Positions 17,168 to 26,400 of a stretch of DNA of 57,472 nt are shown here, in pieces. Position 1 is the first letter of the stretch. Each line of letters begins with the position of its first letter. Below the pieces are notes generated by a model, which worked only from the letters and a program-made list of their open reading frames with translations, was not told the origin of the DNA and did not search any database. The stretch comes from Limiplasma sp958448555 (GTDB lineage Bacteria; Bacillota; Clostridia; Christensenellales; Aristaeellaceae). Position numbers and translations under genes: made by a program. The stretch is taken from assembly GCA_958448555.1 (NCBI GenBank), contig CAUDEL010000012.1, positions 1 through 57,472 of the forward strand, given 5' to 3'.

Positions 17168-18118
17168 ATGGTATACATCGGCATCGACCTCGGCGGCACC
17201 GGCATCAAGATCGGCGTGGTGGACGAAAGCGGCGCCATCCTCTCCCAGGGCGAGACCCCGACCCTGGCGGGCCGGCCCTATGAGGACATCATCGCGGACA
17301 TGGGGCGCTGCATGCTGGACGTGATGGCGCGCGGCGGCTTTGAGGAAAAGGACGTCGCCTCCATCGGCGTTGGCATCCCCGGCGTGGCCGATGAAAAGAC
17401 GGGGCACGTCATCTTCTGCACCAACCTGGGCTGGAGCGACGTGCCGCTGCGCACGGAGCTGCAAAAGTACTTAAACAAGCCCGTCTACATCGACAACGAC
17501 GCCACCGTCGCCGGCTTTGCCGAGAGCATCTGCGGGGTGAGCGCGGGCTGCCATTCCAGCGTGTTTATGACGCTGGGCACGGGCGTGGGCGGCGGCATCG
17601 TGATCGGCGGCCGCCCCTGGAGCGGTTTTCACGGTGTGGGCAGCGAGATCGGCCACATCCCCATGGACATCGGCGGCGAGCCCTGCTCCTGCGGCAACTA
17701 CGGCTGCCTGGAGCGCTATTGCAGCGCCACGGCGGTCATCCGCATGGGCAAGCAGATGGTGCTTGAGCACCCCGACAGCCTCATGTACGACCTGTGCGGC
17801 GGCGACGTAAGCAAGCTGACGGCCAAGATGGTCTTTGACGCGGCCAGGGAGCTGGACGACGTGGCCATGAAGGTCTTCAACCACTACGTGGACTACCTGT
17901 GCAAGGCCATCTACACCATCATTGCCTTCCTGGACCCGGAGATGATCGTGCTGGGCGGCGGCATCAGCAAATCGGGCGACTTTCTGCTAAACGCCGTGCG
18001 CGAGCGCATCCCGCGCTACCTGCTGTTTAAGACGCTCCCCTACTCGCGCGTGGAGATCGCGCGGCTGGGCGCGGACGCGGGCATGATCGGCGCGGCCATG
18101 CTGGGCCGCCACGCCTGA
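17168..18118 (+). CDS. glcK: ROK-family glucokinase
   Basis: The 316-residue ROK sugar kinase has an N-terminal ATP phosphate loop (DLGGTGIKIGVVDESG), GTGVGGG, a sugar-binding GSEIGHIPMD and the zinc-binding CSCGNYGCLE. It lacks an N-terminal HTH, so it is a kinase rather than a ROK repressor. It should phosphorylate glucose (possibly other hexoses) to the 6-phosphate. GGGAGG precedes the ATG. Just beyond it lies the first composite hairpin repeat. Confidence 0.93.
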   Translation: MVYIGIDLGGTGIKIGVVDESGAILSQGETPTLAGRPYEDIIADMGRCMLDVMARGGFEEKDVASIGVGIPGVADEKTGHVIFCTNLGWSDVPLRTELQKYLNKPVYIDNDATVAGFAESICGVSAGCHSSVFMTLGTGVGGGIVIGGRPWSGFHGVGSEIGHIPMDIGGEPCSCGNYGCLERYCSATAVIRMGKQMVLEHPDSLMYDLCGGDVSKLTAKMVFDAARELDDVAMKVFNHYVDYLCKAIYTIIAFLDPEMIVLGGGISKSGDFLLNAVRERIPRYLLFKTLPYSRVEIARLGADAGMIGAAMLGRHA

Positions 18119-18140
18119 GGGCTTTTCGGGACAAAGCGCA

Positions 18141-18327
18141 GACGGAACCCATTTGGGAGGTTTGGAGGGCCGCGGCCCTCCAAGTGAAATCCGAATCCAG
18201 CGACATGTGCGGTGGATTCGGAAGCCTTGCGTAGCAAGGTTTCCCTGCACGTTTCCCCGGCCGCGCTGAAAGCGCAGGGGAAACGTGTGTTGGCGGAAAA
18301 GATCGCCGCAGGCGAGCTTTTTCGACA
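18141..18327 (-). repeat. Composite hairpin repeat, copy A (reverse orientation)
   Basis: This fills most of the 234-bp gap between glcK and asnS. Read on the minus strand it contains six modules. Module m1 (18292-18325) is GTCGAAAAAGC...TCTTTTCC around TCGCC/GGCGA. Module m2 (18249-18286) is ACGTTTCCCC/GGGGAAACGT enclosing GCGCT/AGCGC. Module m3 (18222-18244) is a CCTTGC/GCAAGG stem. Module m4 (18193-18219) is GAATCCA/TGGATTC with loop CACATGTCG. Module m5 (18162-18183) is a 22-bp perfect palindrome with arms TTGGAGGGCCG. Module m6 (about 18147-18159) has CTCCC/GGG. All are shared with the copies at 39504 and 57380. Confidence 0.9.
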
Positions 18328-18352
18328 AGCTAATAGAGGAGGCTTCCTTTCC

Positions 18353-19747
18353 ATGGCGGATCTGAACATTCGGGACCTGTATCTCACGCCCCCGGAGGCG
18401 GGCATCAGGGAATGTACCGTCTCCGGCTGGGTGCGCACCGTGCGCGACAGCAAGGCGTTCGGCTTCATCGAGCTCAACGACGGCACCTGCTTCAAAAACC
18501 TCCAAATCGTGCTGGAGGACGGCCACACCCGCGACTTTGCCGCCGCGGTCAAGATCACCCTGGGCAGCGCCATCCGCGTCACCGGCGAGCTCGTCCTCAC
18601 CCCCGGCATGAAGCAGCCCTTCGAGGTCAAGGCCTCGCAGGTGGAGGTGCTGGGCCTGTGCGCCCCGGACTTCCCCCTGCAAAAGAAGCGCCATTCCTTT
18701 GAGTTCCTGCGCACCATCGCGCACCTGCGGCCCCGCACCAACACGTTCTACGCGGTGTTTCGCATCCGCTCGCTCTCGGCGCAGCTCCTGCACGCCTTCT
18801 TTGCCGAGCGCGGCTTTGTCTACGTGCACACCCCCATCATTACCACCAGCGACTGCGAGGGCGCGGGCGAGATGTTCCAGGTGACCACGCTGCCGCTGGA
18901 CAAGCTGCCCATGACCCCCGACGGCCAGCCCGACTACGCCCAGGACTTCTTTGGCAAGCAGGCCAGCCTGACCGTGAGCGGCCAGCTCAACGTGGAGACG
19001 TTCTGCATGGCGTTCCGCGACGTGTACACCTTCGGCCCCACCTTCCGCGCCGAGAAGAGCTACACCCCGCGCCACGCCGCCGAGTTCTGGATGGTGGAGC
19101 CGGAGATCGCCTTCGCGGACCTCTTTGACGACATGGCCCTGGCCGAGGACATGCTCAAGTACGTCATCTCCGGCGTGCTCGCCAAGGCCCCGCAGGAGAT
19201 GGCCTTCCTCAACAGCTTTGTGGAAAAGGGCCTCATCGACCGGCTCAGCGCCATCGTAAGCAGCGACTTCGCCCGCTGCACCTACACCGACGCCATCGAC
19301 ATCCTCCAAAAGAGCGGTCAGGCCTTCGAGTACCCCGTTTCCTGGGGCATGGACCTGCAGACCGAGCACGAGCGCTACCTCAGCGAAAAGCACTTCGGCC
19401 GCCCGGTGTTCGTCTACAACTACCCCAAGGAGATCAAGGCCTTCTACATGCGCATGAACGACGACAGCAAAACCGTGGCCGCCGTGGACCTGCTGGTGCC
19501 CGGCGTGGGCGAGCTCATCGGCGGCAGCCAGAGGGAGGAGCGGCTCGATGTGCTCAAGGGCCGCATCGAGGCGCTGGGCATGCGCGAGGAGGACTATGCC
19601 TTCTACCTCGACACCCGCCGCTACGGCACCACCCCGCACGCGGGCTTCGGCCTGGGCTTCGAGCGGCTGGTGATGTACCTCACCGGCATGCAGAACATCC
19701 GCGACGTGCTCCCCTTCCCCCGCACCACGGGCAGCGCGGAATACTAA
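18353..19747 (+). CDS. asnS: Asparaginyl-tRNA synthetase
   Basis: This 464-residue class IIb synthetase has an N-terminal OB-fold anticodon-binding domain (residues about 17-110, GWVRTVRDSKAFGFIELNDG). The catalytic domain carries motif 2 (FGPTFRAEKSYTPRHAAEFW) and motif 3 (GFGLGFERLVMYLTG). The Asn-specific pattern is clear. I start at 18353 after GAGGAGG (18336-18342); the same frame stays open 47 codons upstream only because it runs through repeat copy A. The gene is separate from asnB, so both free Asn and direct charging are available. Confidence 0.96.
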   Translation: MADLNIRDLYLTPPEAGIRECTVSGWVRTVRDSKAFGFIELNDGTCFKNLQIVLEDGHTRDFAAAVKITLGSAIRVTGELVLTPGMKQPFEVKASQVEVLGLCAPDFPLQKKRHSFEFLRTIAHLRPRTNTFYAVFRIRSLSAQLLHAFFAERGFVYVHTPIITTSDCEGAGEMFQVTTLPLDKLPMTPDGQPDYAQDFFGKQASLTVSGQLNVETFCMAFRDVYTFGPTFRAEKSYTPRHAAEFWMVEPEIAFADLFDDMALAEDMLKYVISGVLAKAPQEMAFLNSFVEKGLIDRLSAIVSSDFARCTYTDAIDILQKSGQAFEYPVSWGMDLQTEHERYLSEKHFGRPVFVYNYPKEIKAFYMRMNDDSKTVAAVDLLVPGVGELIGGSQREERLDVLKGRIEALGMREEDYAFYLDTRRYGTTPHAGFGLGFERLVMYLTGMQNIRDVLPFPRTTGSAEY

Positions 19748-19756
19748 GCTGGGTTT

Positions 19757-19800
19757 TGTCGAAAAAGCGGCGGCGGGTCACATGGCCCGCCGCCGCTTTT
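19757..19800. terminator. Bidirectional terminator between asnS and uppP
   Basis: AAAAGCGGCGGCGGG (19763-19777) pairs perfectly with CCCGCCGCCGCTTTT (19786-19800), with A- and T-tracts on either side serving both converging genes. The preceding TGTCGAAAAAGC (19757-19768) is identical to the start of the composite repeat's first module, so this may be a remnant or relative. Confidence 0.85.
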
Positions 19801-19811
19801 CAAACTGTCCC

Positions 19812-20672
19812 TTACAGTCCCGATGCCGCCCTGGCCGCCGCCGCGACCTCCGCCACGGGGGCGGGCGCGTCGGTGATGACGCCCATGGCCTGCAGGATGA
19901 CCACCAGGATGCCCAGCAGGGCCACATAGAGCGCAAAGCCGTTGAGCGAGACGCGGCTGATGAGCCTGAGGAAGAAGCGGACGGCCAGATAGCCGCTCAC
20001 GCCCGCCACCACCATGCCCACCACAATGGCGGGGAGGTCCGGCCCGATGCTCACGCCCTCCCTGAGCACGTCCATGCCCTCGCTGACCAGGCCGCCCACG
20101 ATGGCCGGGGCGCTCATCATGAAGCTGAACTTGGCGGCCGTCTCACGGTCCAGCCGCGCGGCCACGCCGCCGAAGATGGTGCTGCCGCTGCGGCTGACAC
20201 CCGGCAGCATGCCCACGGCCTGCAGGCAGCCCATGGCCAGCGCCTCGCCAACCCCCACGCTGTGCTTCTCCACCCCGCGCCGGGCGTTTCGCTGGGAGAG
20301 CCACTGGGTCAGCACCAGCAGAAGCGCGGTAATCAGGAAGCATACGCCCAGGAGGCTGTTGTGCGTCTCGACATAGTCCAGGGGCTTGTCAAAGATGATC
20401 TTGCCGGCCAGGGCGGGCAGGGAGGCGATGAAAAGCAGAAGCAACGTCTTGTTCTTGATGGGATGGGCGATCATCGCCAACCAGTCCTTCCAGAACACGA
20501 TGGCCACGGCCACCAGCGTGCCCACGTGCAAAAGGATATTGAAAAGGAGCTGGTGTTCCACGTCCACCCCGAAAAGGGCCTGCAGAAGGTTGAGGTGCCC
20601 GCTGGAGGAGATGGGCAGAAACTCCGCCAGGCCCTGGATCAGCCCCAGGAGGGCCGCCGTAATCACATTCAT
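19812..20672 (-). CDS. uppP: Undecaprenyl-diphosphatase UppP/BacA
   Basis: This 286-residue integral membrane enzyme recycles undecaprenyl pyrophosphate for peptidoglycan and other envelope polymers; excess confers bacitracin resistance. Family motifs are GLIQGLAEFLPISSSGH (residues 10-26, catalytic Glu and Ser cluster) and GVSRSGSTIFGG (the Arg/Ser phosphate loop), with eight predicted membrane segments. It is transcribed alone from the promoter at 20708-20736. It converges on asnS. Confidence 0.96.
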   Translation of the reverse strand: MNVITAALLGLIQGLAEFLPISSSGHLNLLQALFGVDVEHQLLFNILLHVGTLVAVAIVFWKDWLAMIAHPIKNKTLLLLFIASLPALAGKIIFDKPLDYVETHNSLLGVCFLITALLLVLTQWLSQRNARRGVEKHSVGVGEALAMGCLQAVGMLPGVSRSGSTIFGGVAARLDRETAAKFSFMMSAPAIVGGLVSEGMDVLREGVSIGPDLPAIVVGMVVAGVSGYLAVRFFLRLISRVSLNGFALYVALLGILVVILQAMGVITDAPAPVAEVAAAARAASGL

Positions 20673-20707
20673 GCCAACATCGTTCCTTTCTGTTGCGATT
20701 CAGAGGC

Positions 20708-20736
20708 AGTATACACCATTTTCCCGGGCTTGTCAC
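20708..20736 (-). promoter_or_regulatory. Promoter of uppP
   Basis: On the minus strand, GTGACA (20731-20736) and TATACT (20708-20713) are 17 bp apart, giving a transcription start near 20701, about 29 bp upstream of the ATG. Confidence 0.65.
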
Positions 20737-20751
20737 GGCTTTTCTCCCTCT

Positions 20752-20780
20752 TTCAAAAGTATGGCCTGTCAGGATATAAT
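20752..20780 (+). promoter_or_regulatory. Promoter of the MBL-fold lipoprotein gene
   Basis: A perfect TATAAT (20775-20780) lies 17 bp after a weak TTCAAA (20752-20757), about 21 bp before the ATG at 20802. GGGAGGTG in between is the ribosome-binding site. Confidence 0.6.
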
Positions 20781-20801
20781 AGACGCGGGAGGTGATCGCA
20801 T

Positions 20802-21650
20802 ATGAAGCGTTTTCCAAGGACCCTTGCGCTGCTGCTGGCGCTGCTTCTGACGCTGGGCGCCTGCGCCCGGGCCGAGACGGAGGTAAGCGCCCTGTTCATC
20901 AACGTGGGCAAGGCGGACGCGGCGCTCTATCTGCTGGGCGATCAGCGCTTTCTCATCGACACGGGCACCAAGGACAGCTACGACCAGCTCGAGCGCGTGC
21001 TGGAGGCCTACGGCGTGCAGCGTCTCGACGGCGTGCTCATCACGCATACCGACAAGGACCACGTGGGCGGCCTCAAAAAGCTGCTCAAGAGCGGCATCGC
21101 TGTCGATGCGCTCTACGCCGGCACGCTCCACAGCGAAAAGAGCCTGGAGGACCATCCCGTCTATGAGGCGGCGGAGAAATACGATGTCCCCCTCACCTGG
21201 CTTTCGGCGGGGGATGTTATCGACCTGGGCAACGGCTGCACCTTCCAGGTGCTGGGACCGCTGAGCCAGGATGACGAGGATGAGAACAACAACTCTCTCG
21301 TGCTCCGGCTCCTCACGCCCCAGGGCGACATGCTGCTCACCGGCGATATGGAGCTTGAGGAGGAAAACGAGCTGATTGAAGCGGGCCTCATCTCTCAGGC
21401 GGCGGTTCTCAAGGTGGCGCATCACGGCAGGGATGATACCACCAGCCGGCAATTCGCGCTGCTGGTCCGGCCCCAGTGGGCGGTGATCTCCACCAGCACG
21501 GCCGAAAGGCCGGATACGCCCAGCGCCAAGGTCCTGTCGTATCTGCGCGACGCGAGGGCCAGCGTCGCGGTCACGCAGGAGGCGCAGGTGGGCATCCTCA
21601 TCACGCTTGAGGACGGGCAGGCCAGCGCCGAGGCCATCAACTGGCGCTAG
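20802..21650 (+). CDS. ComEC-C-like metallo-beta-lactamase-fold lipoprotein
   Basis: The 282-residue protein has a lipoprotein signal (LLLTLGAC, lipid Cys21). The MBL fold carries the metal motif THTDKDHVGG, then LTGDMELEEE and KVAHHGRDD. It matches the stand-alone extracellular relatives of the ComEC C-terminal domain, thought to be nucleases or phosphodiesterases at the cell surface; activity here is not shown. There are no DNA-uptake channel genes nearby. A strong hairpin terminator follows. Confidence 0.9.
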   Translation: MKRFPRTLALLLALLLTLGACARAETEVSALFINVGKADAALYLLGDQRFLIDTGTKDSYDQLERVLEAYGVQRLDGVLITHTDKDHVGGLKKLLKSGIAVDALYAGTLHSEKSLEDHPVYEAAEKYDVPLTWLSAGDVIDLGNGCTFQVLGPLSQDDEDENNNSLVLRLLTPQGDMLLTGDMELEEENELIEAGLISQAAVLKVAHHGRDDTTSRQFALLVRPQWAVISTSTAERPDTPSAKVLSYLRDARASVAVTQEAQVGILITLEDGQASAEAINWR

Positions 21651-21676
21651 CGCACCCGCTCCTTTTAGGCAGCATA

Positions 21677-21725
21677 GGATGGCTTGGCGGAAGCGGCCCT
21701 CGCCGCGCGCCAAGCCATCCTTTTG
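21677..21725 (+). terminator. Terminator after the MBL-fold lipoprotein gene
   Basis: GGATGGCTTGGCG (21677-21689) pairs perfectly with CGCCAAGCCATCC (21708-21720), followed by TTTTGTC. Confidence 0.85.
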
Positions 21726-21745
21726 TCTATGGGAGGGGACCCGAT

Positions 21746-22402
21746 ATGCATCAAAAGCCCTGTACCTGCCATGCCTGCGGCGAAAAGCCGCCCAGGCCCT
21801 GCCCTCCGCCGCGGCCCGACCCCTGCTGCCGGCCGTCCAGGCCCGAAGGCGTGCTGCTGCAAAAGATCGTCTGCTGCGAGCGGCGCACCATACCCTGCCT
21901 GTGCACCTGCCTGACCCTGAGCGGCCTGGAGTGCGCACGGCCGCCGCTCTCGCTCCTGAGCGTACGCGAAAGCGGCGCCCAGCCCTCGTGGACGCCGCCC
22001 GGCGAGCCCGACTGCGCGGGCCGAATCTCTCTGAAAGTCTGCATACCCGTATGCGCACAGGTCGCGGACAGCTGCGGGCAGCGCTTCGCCGCAACTGGAA
22101 TGGTGGAGGCGGAAACCTGCCTTCGCCTGCCTCCCTCCTGTGCTGGCTTCTACAGCCTGTTCATCGTGCCCTGCGTGCGCCTCATCTGCGCCGAGGGCTG
22201 CTCGGACGGCCCCACGTTCCAGGTGCGGCTGCAAATCGCCCTGGACATCTATGCCGTGCGCCCCGAGCCGTGCATGCTGCGCAGGCCCGAACCCGCCTGC
22301 CCGGACCTGCCGCTCTATCCGCCGCCCATCAGGCAGGATCCGCCCTGTTGGCCACAATGCCCAGCAGGCCCGGGCCCGTGTGGATGGCCAGGACGGGGCT
22401 GA
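21746..22402 (+). CDS. Cys/Pro-rich protein of unknown function, possible spore-coat type
   Basis: The 218-residue product has 26 cysteines, mostly in pairs or CxC clusters (PCTCHAC, CCERR, PCLCTC, VCIPVC, PCVRLICAEGC). Pro-rich ends flank a core (about residues 35-185) with beta-strand-like segments (FQVRLQIALDIYAV). There is no signal peptide. The disulfide-rich, leaderless composition is typical of spore-coat or exosporium proteins, but I recognise no family. GGGAGGGG precedes the ATG. Its last 74 bp overlap, antisense, the 3' end of degV, so the terminal 24 residues are read opposite degV coding sequence. Confidence 0.65.
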   Translation: MHQKPCTCHACGEKPPRPCPPPRPDPCCRPSRPEGVLLQKIVCCERRTIPCLCTCLTLSGLECARPPLSLLSVRESGAQPSWTPPGEPDCAGRISLKVCIPVCAQVADSCGQRFAATGMVEAETCLRLPPSCAGFYSLFIVPCVRLICAEGCSDGPTFQVRLQIALDIYAVRPEPCMLRRPEPACPDLPLYPPPIRQDPPCWPQCPAGPGPCGWPGRG

Positions 22403-23195
22403 CGGGCATGATGCAGGCGCCCTCGGCCATCTCCAGCTCGCTCCTGAGGCGCTCCATGAGCTTTTCGGCCTCCTCGCGGGCCTTTCCGTTGACCACGCTC
22501 AATTCCGCCCTCGCGCCGCCCAGGAACCGCTTGACCTCGCTGACCATGGTGTCCACCGCCGACCTGTAGCCCCGGGCCTTTGCAAGCGTCTCATACACCC
22601 CGTCGTCATTGACGTAGATGATGGGCTTGATCTGCAAAAGGCTTCCCACGACGCCCTCGACCAGCCCGATGCGGCCGCCCTTGCGCAAAAACTCCAGCGT
22701 GCGGATCACGAACATGCCGAGCTGGTTTTTTCGCACGGTCTGCGCCCGTTCGATCGCCTCCTCGGGCGTGGCGCCCTCCTCCAGCGCGCGCGCCGCGGCC
22801 AGCACCATCATGCCCAGCCCCATGGACAGCGTGCGGGAATCGACCATGTGCACGCGCATGCGGCTCTCAAAGTCCTGGGTAATCATGCGCACCATGTTGA
22901 AGGTGCCGCTGAGGCCCGAGGAAATAGACATGTGGATTACATCCGTCACGCCCTCCGCTGCAAGGGACTCGTACAGCGCCGTCACATCCTCCGGCAGCGG
23001 GAGGCTGGTCTTGGGCAGCTCGCGGGTCAGAAGCTCGTAGAGCTCATCCTCCTGAATGTCCACGCGGTCGCGGTATTCCGCGTTCTGGCAGACCACGCGC
23101 AGAGAAATCATGCGGATGCCGTAGCGCAGGAGCATCTCGTCGCTGAGGTCACAGGAGGAATCCGTAACAATGACGGTCTTACGTTCCGCGTTCAT
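22329..23195 (-). CDS. DegV-family fatty-acid-binding protein
   Basis: At 288 residues this is a DegV protein (FakB-like), which binds a fatty acid for phosphorylation by FakA or acts in lipid handling. Typical motifs are IVTDSSCDLSDEML (residues 9-22), ISSGLSGTFN (Ser/Thr contacts to the carboxylate), VDSRTLSMGLG and the C-terminal HTGPGLLGIV. No fakA is present in the window. A consensus promoter and possibly a tiny upstream frame precede it. Confidence 0.93.
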   Translation of the reverse strand: MNAERKTVIVTDSSCDLSDEMLLRYGIRMISLRVVCQNAEYRDRVDIQEDELYELLTRELPKTSLPLPEDVTALYESLAAEGVTDVIHMSISSGLSGTFNMVRMITQDFESRMRVHMVDSRTLSMGLGMMVLAAARALEEGATPEEAIERAQTVRKNQLGMFVIRTLEFLRKGGRIGLVEGVVGSLLQIKPIIYVNDDGVYETLAKARGYRSAVDTMVSEVKRFLGGARAELSVVNGKAREEAEKLMERLRSELEMAEGACIMPVSPVLAIHTGPGLLGIVANRADPA

Positions 23196-23257
23196 TCCCG
23201 CTCACTCCCATTGCGCCGCGGCCTGGCCGCGGCGTACAGTTCTTCATCGTTTTCCAT
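23192..23257 (-). CDS. Possible 21-codon upstream ORF coupled to degV
   Basis: An ATG at 23257 (MENDEELYAAA...) opens a 21-residue frame whose TGA overlaps the degV ATG as ATGA. AGGAGAGG lies just before it, but the predicted transcription start (about 23260) would leave only a two- or three-base leader, so translation would have to be leaderless. Chance occurrence is possible. Confidence 0.25.
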   Translation of the reverse strand: MENDEELYAAARPRRNGSERE

Positions 23258-23266
23258 ACCTCTCCT

Positions 23267-23294
23267 ATTATATCATTCCCCTCCGCGCTGTCAA
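23267..23294 (-). promoter_or_regulatory. Promoter of degV
   Basis: On the minus strand a perfect TTGACA (23289-23294) and perfect TATAAT (23267-23272) are separated by 16 bp, among the strongest promoter matches in the window. Confidence 0.8.
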
Positions 23295-23359
23295 CGCCGC
23301 CCGGCGGCGGCGCGGGCGGTTTTTTTACATTTTGCGTCCCTCACCTTTCCCCGTCGCCG

Positions 23360-23388
23360 TTGACAAAGCGGGGGTCATGGCTTACTAT
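23360..23388 (+). promoter_or_regulatory. Promoter of the SdrD B-like repeat protein gene
   Basis: TTGACA (23360-23365) and TACTAT (23383-23388) are 17 bp apart, about 52 bp before the start codon at 23441. Confidence 0.7.
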
Positions 23389-23440
23389 GGAAGGTGCGAA
23401 AAGGTGCGGTCGCGCACATTGAAATTTGGAGGCTGCGTCG

Positions 23441-26400
23441 ATGAAATCGCTGAAGATGAACCTACGTTGGCTGTTATGCGCCACCCTCGCGGCGCTTGTG
23501 CTCGTTTTCCCCACGCCGCAGGCAGAGGCGTCCGGCGGCTCCGTTGGGGGCTGCGCCTACATGGACGCGAACGGAAACCTCGTCCGTGACGAGGGCGAGC
23601 AGCTCATCACGGGCGTGCCCGTATCGCTGGAGCGAAAGGCGGACGGCGCGTGGAGCGAGGCCGCGTCCGCCGAGACCGACGCCTATGGAAAATATGCCTT
23701 TTCCGGGCTTGAGGCGGGCGAATACCGCGTGGTGTGCACCCTGAGCGGCCAGGAATTGTCGGCCGTGAGCGTGGGTGCAGATTCCAAGGCTGAAAACGGC
23801 CTTGTGACGGGGGACGCCGTTTCGCTGGAGGACGGCCAGGAGGCACAGGGCGGCGACATCGCGCTCGTTTCGTCCGCGCGCCTTGAGGTGACCGTGTTTT
23901 CCGACGCCAACGGCGACGGGAAGCGCGGCGAGTACGACCGCGGGATGAGCGGCATCTCCGTGGAGGTCATGGACGGCGAATCGGCCCTGTGCTCCGCCGC
24001 GACCGGCGGCGAGGGCACGGCGTCGCTCTATGTGCGCCCCGGCACCTTCGTCGTGCGCGTGACATTGCCCGCTGGGTACGGCCCCTCAGACGGCGCCCAG
24101 ACCCGCGTCATCGAGCAGGAGCTCTCCTTTGCCCCGGGCGGGCAGGCGGAGCTGGCCATCGCCGCGACGCCCGTGGGCTCTCTGGGCGGCAGGGTGTTTG
24201 AGGACATCGACAACGACGGCGTGATGAGCCAGACCGATCCCGGGGTCGCGGGCGTGACGGTGCGCATCGAGGGCAAGCGGACCGGGACCGTGCGCGAGCT
24301 GACCACGGAGGAGAGCGGCGAATACCTCTTTGATTTCCTGCCCGACGATACCTATACCATCTCCGCCACGCTGCCCGAGGGCATGCTCTATGCGCGCTAT
24401 TCCCAGACGGGCGGCGATTTGCGCAGCATCTTCACCGGCTCCAACCTCGTGCGCGAGTTTCCCGTGCGCGACGCCGCCCGCGTGACCGACAAGAACATCG
24501 GCGTGGTCGAAAACGGCGTCATCAGCGGCGTGGCGTTTCTGGACCTGAACTACAACGGCCGCCTGGACGAGGGCGAGCCGGGCTACGAGGGCGTCACGGT
24601 GGAGGCCCTGCGCGGAAGCGGCGCCGAATCCCAGGGCAAGGTCGTCACCGGCTCGGACGGCACCTTCCGCCTGGAGGGCCTGCGCAGCGGCGACTACCAG
24701 CTGCGCGCCATCCTGCCCAACGACGGCGCCATCTTCTCCCGCACCGCCGAGGGAGACCCCGCCGAGGTCAACCTCTTTGAGCAGCGCTCCACGCGGCGGG
24801 AGTTCACCATCGGCGGCCTCACGCTCAGCAGCGGCGGAGAAACCACGGCGCTGGTGGGCGTGGCGCGCACCGCGTCCGTGAGCGGTGTCGTCTTTGAGGA
24901 CGCGGGCTACGACGGCGTGCTGGGCGGAAGCGACAAGCGGCTCTCCGGCATCAAGGTCTACGCCGTGGACGCCTCCGGGAACACCGCCGCCAGCGCCACG
25001 ACCAACGCAAAGGGCGAATACACGCTCACGGGCATCATGCCCGGGACCTATACCATCCAGGTGCAGCGCAAGGCCGGCTACGGCTTTACGCGCCTGCGGC
25101 CCGCCGAGGAGGGCGGCAGCCACGTGACCTCGCTCGTGGGCGAGATGGGCGTGACCGCCCCCGTTGAGATCGCCATGGGCCAGACCCTCTCCGGCGTCAA
25201 CGCGGGCATGCTCCCGGCTTCCACGGTCAGCGGCGTGTTCTTCCACGACGTGAACGACAACGGCCTGCGGGACGAAAACGAGATCGGCATGCTCAGCGCC
25301 CAGGTCCGCCTGGTGTCCGAGGACGGCGAAATCGACCTGGTCCAGACGCCCGCCGAGGACGGAAGCTACTTCTTTGACGGCGTGATGCCGGGAAGCTACA
25401 CGCTGCACTTCCTGCTCAGAGAGCACTGCGAGATGGCGCGCGTGGCCGAGGGGGGAAACACCGTCGCCCACAGCGGGCTGGACACCGTCTACGGGCCCTT
25501 TGAGGTCGTCATGGGCGAAAGCCTCATCCTGCCCCTGGCGGGCGCGGTGACGCTGGGCAATTTCAGCGGCGCGGTGTTTGTGGACACAAATGCCAACGGC
25601 CAGTGGGACGAGGGAGAAAAGGCCCTCGCCGGCGCGACGGTGGCGCTGGTCCCCGACCGCACGGGCGTGGACGCCGCGCAGGCCCAGACCGGCGCGGACG
25701 GCGCCTTCGACCTCGACGGTCTGCGTCCGGCGGGCTATACGCTGGAGGTCTCCCTGCCGGAGGGCTACATCTTCAGCTGCCCGCTGGACGGGCTGGCCTT
25801 CGGCACCCTCCAGGAGCAGTCCCTCGTCTGCGCCTGGCAGACGCTGACCGATCGCAAGGACAAGCTCATCGGCGCGGTTGAGCCGGGCAGCATCTCCGGC
25901 GTGATCTGGCTGGACGAGAACGAGGACGGCCAGCGGGGTCAGGGCGAGGCGCTCATGGCGGACGTAAGCCTGGAGCTGGTGGACGAAAGGGGCGGCACGG
26001 TGGTCAAGCGTACCGTCTCCACCGATCAGGGCTTCCGCTTTGACAACGTGCGCCCGGGCACGTACACCGTGCGCCTGACGCTCCCCGAGCAGTCCACTCC
26101 CGCCGCCGACGCCTCCTCCACCTTTGTGGCCAGCGGGCTGAAGATGGTGCAGTCGGGGGTCAGCGTCACCTCGGGCGAGGCGGTGGACGGCCTGACGACG
26201 GGGCTGGTTTCCGCCACCAGCGTGGCCGGCCGCCTGTATCTGGACGAGGCCGGGACGCGCACGCCGCTCTCGGGCGTGACGGTCAGGCTCTTCAGGGGCG
26301 GGGAGCTCGAGCCCCTGATGTCCGCGCTGACGGACGAGAGCGGCCGCTACCGCTTCGACGGCCTGTGGCCCGACGACTACTATCTCGAGGCCGCCCTGCC

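Noticed and set aside
18212..18352. An N-terminal extension of asnS through the intergenic repeat
   Set aside because: The extension is encoded by the hairpin repeat, and the ATG at 18353 has a good ribosome-binding site and begins at the usual OB-fold position.
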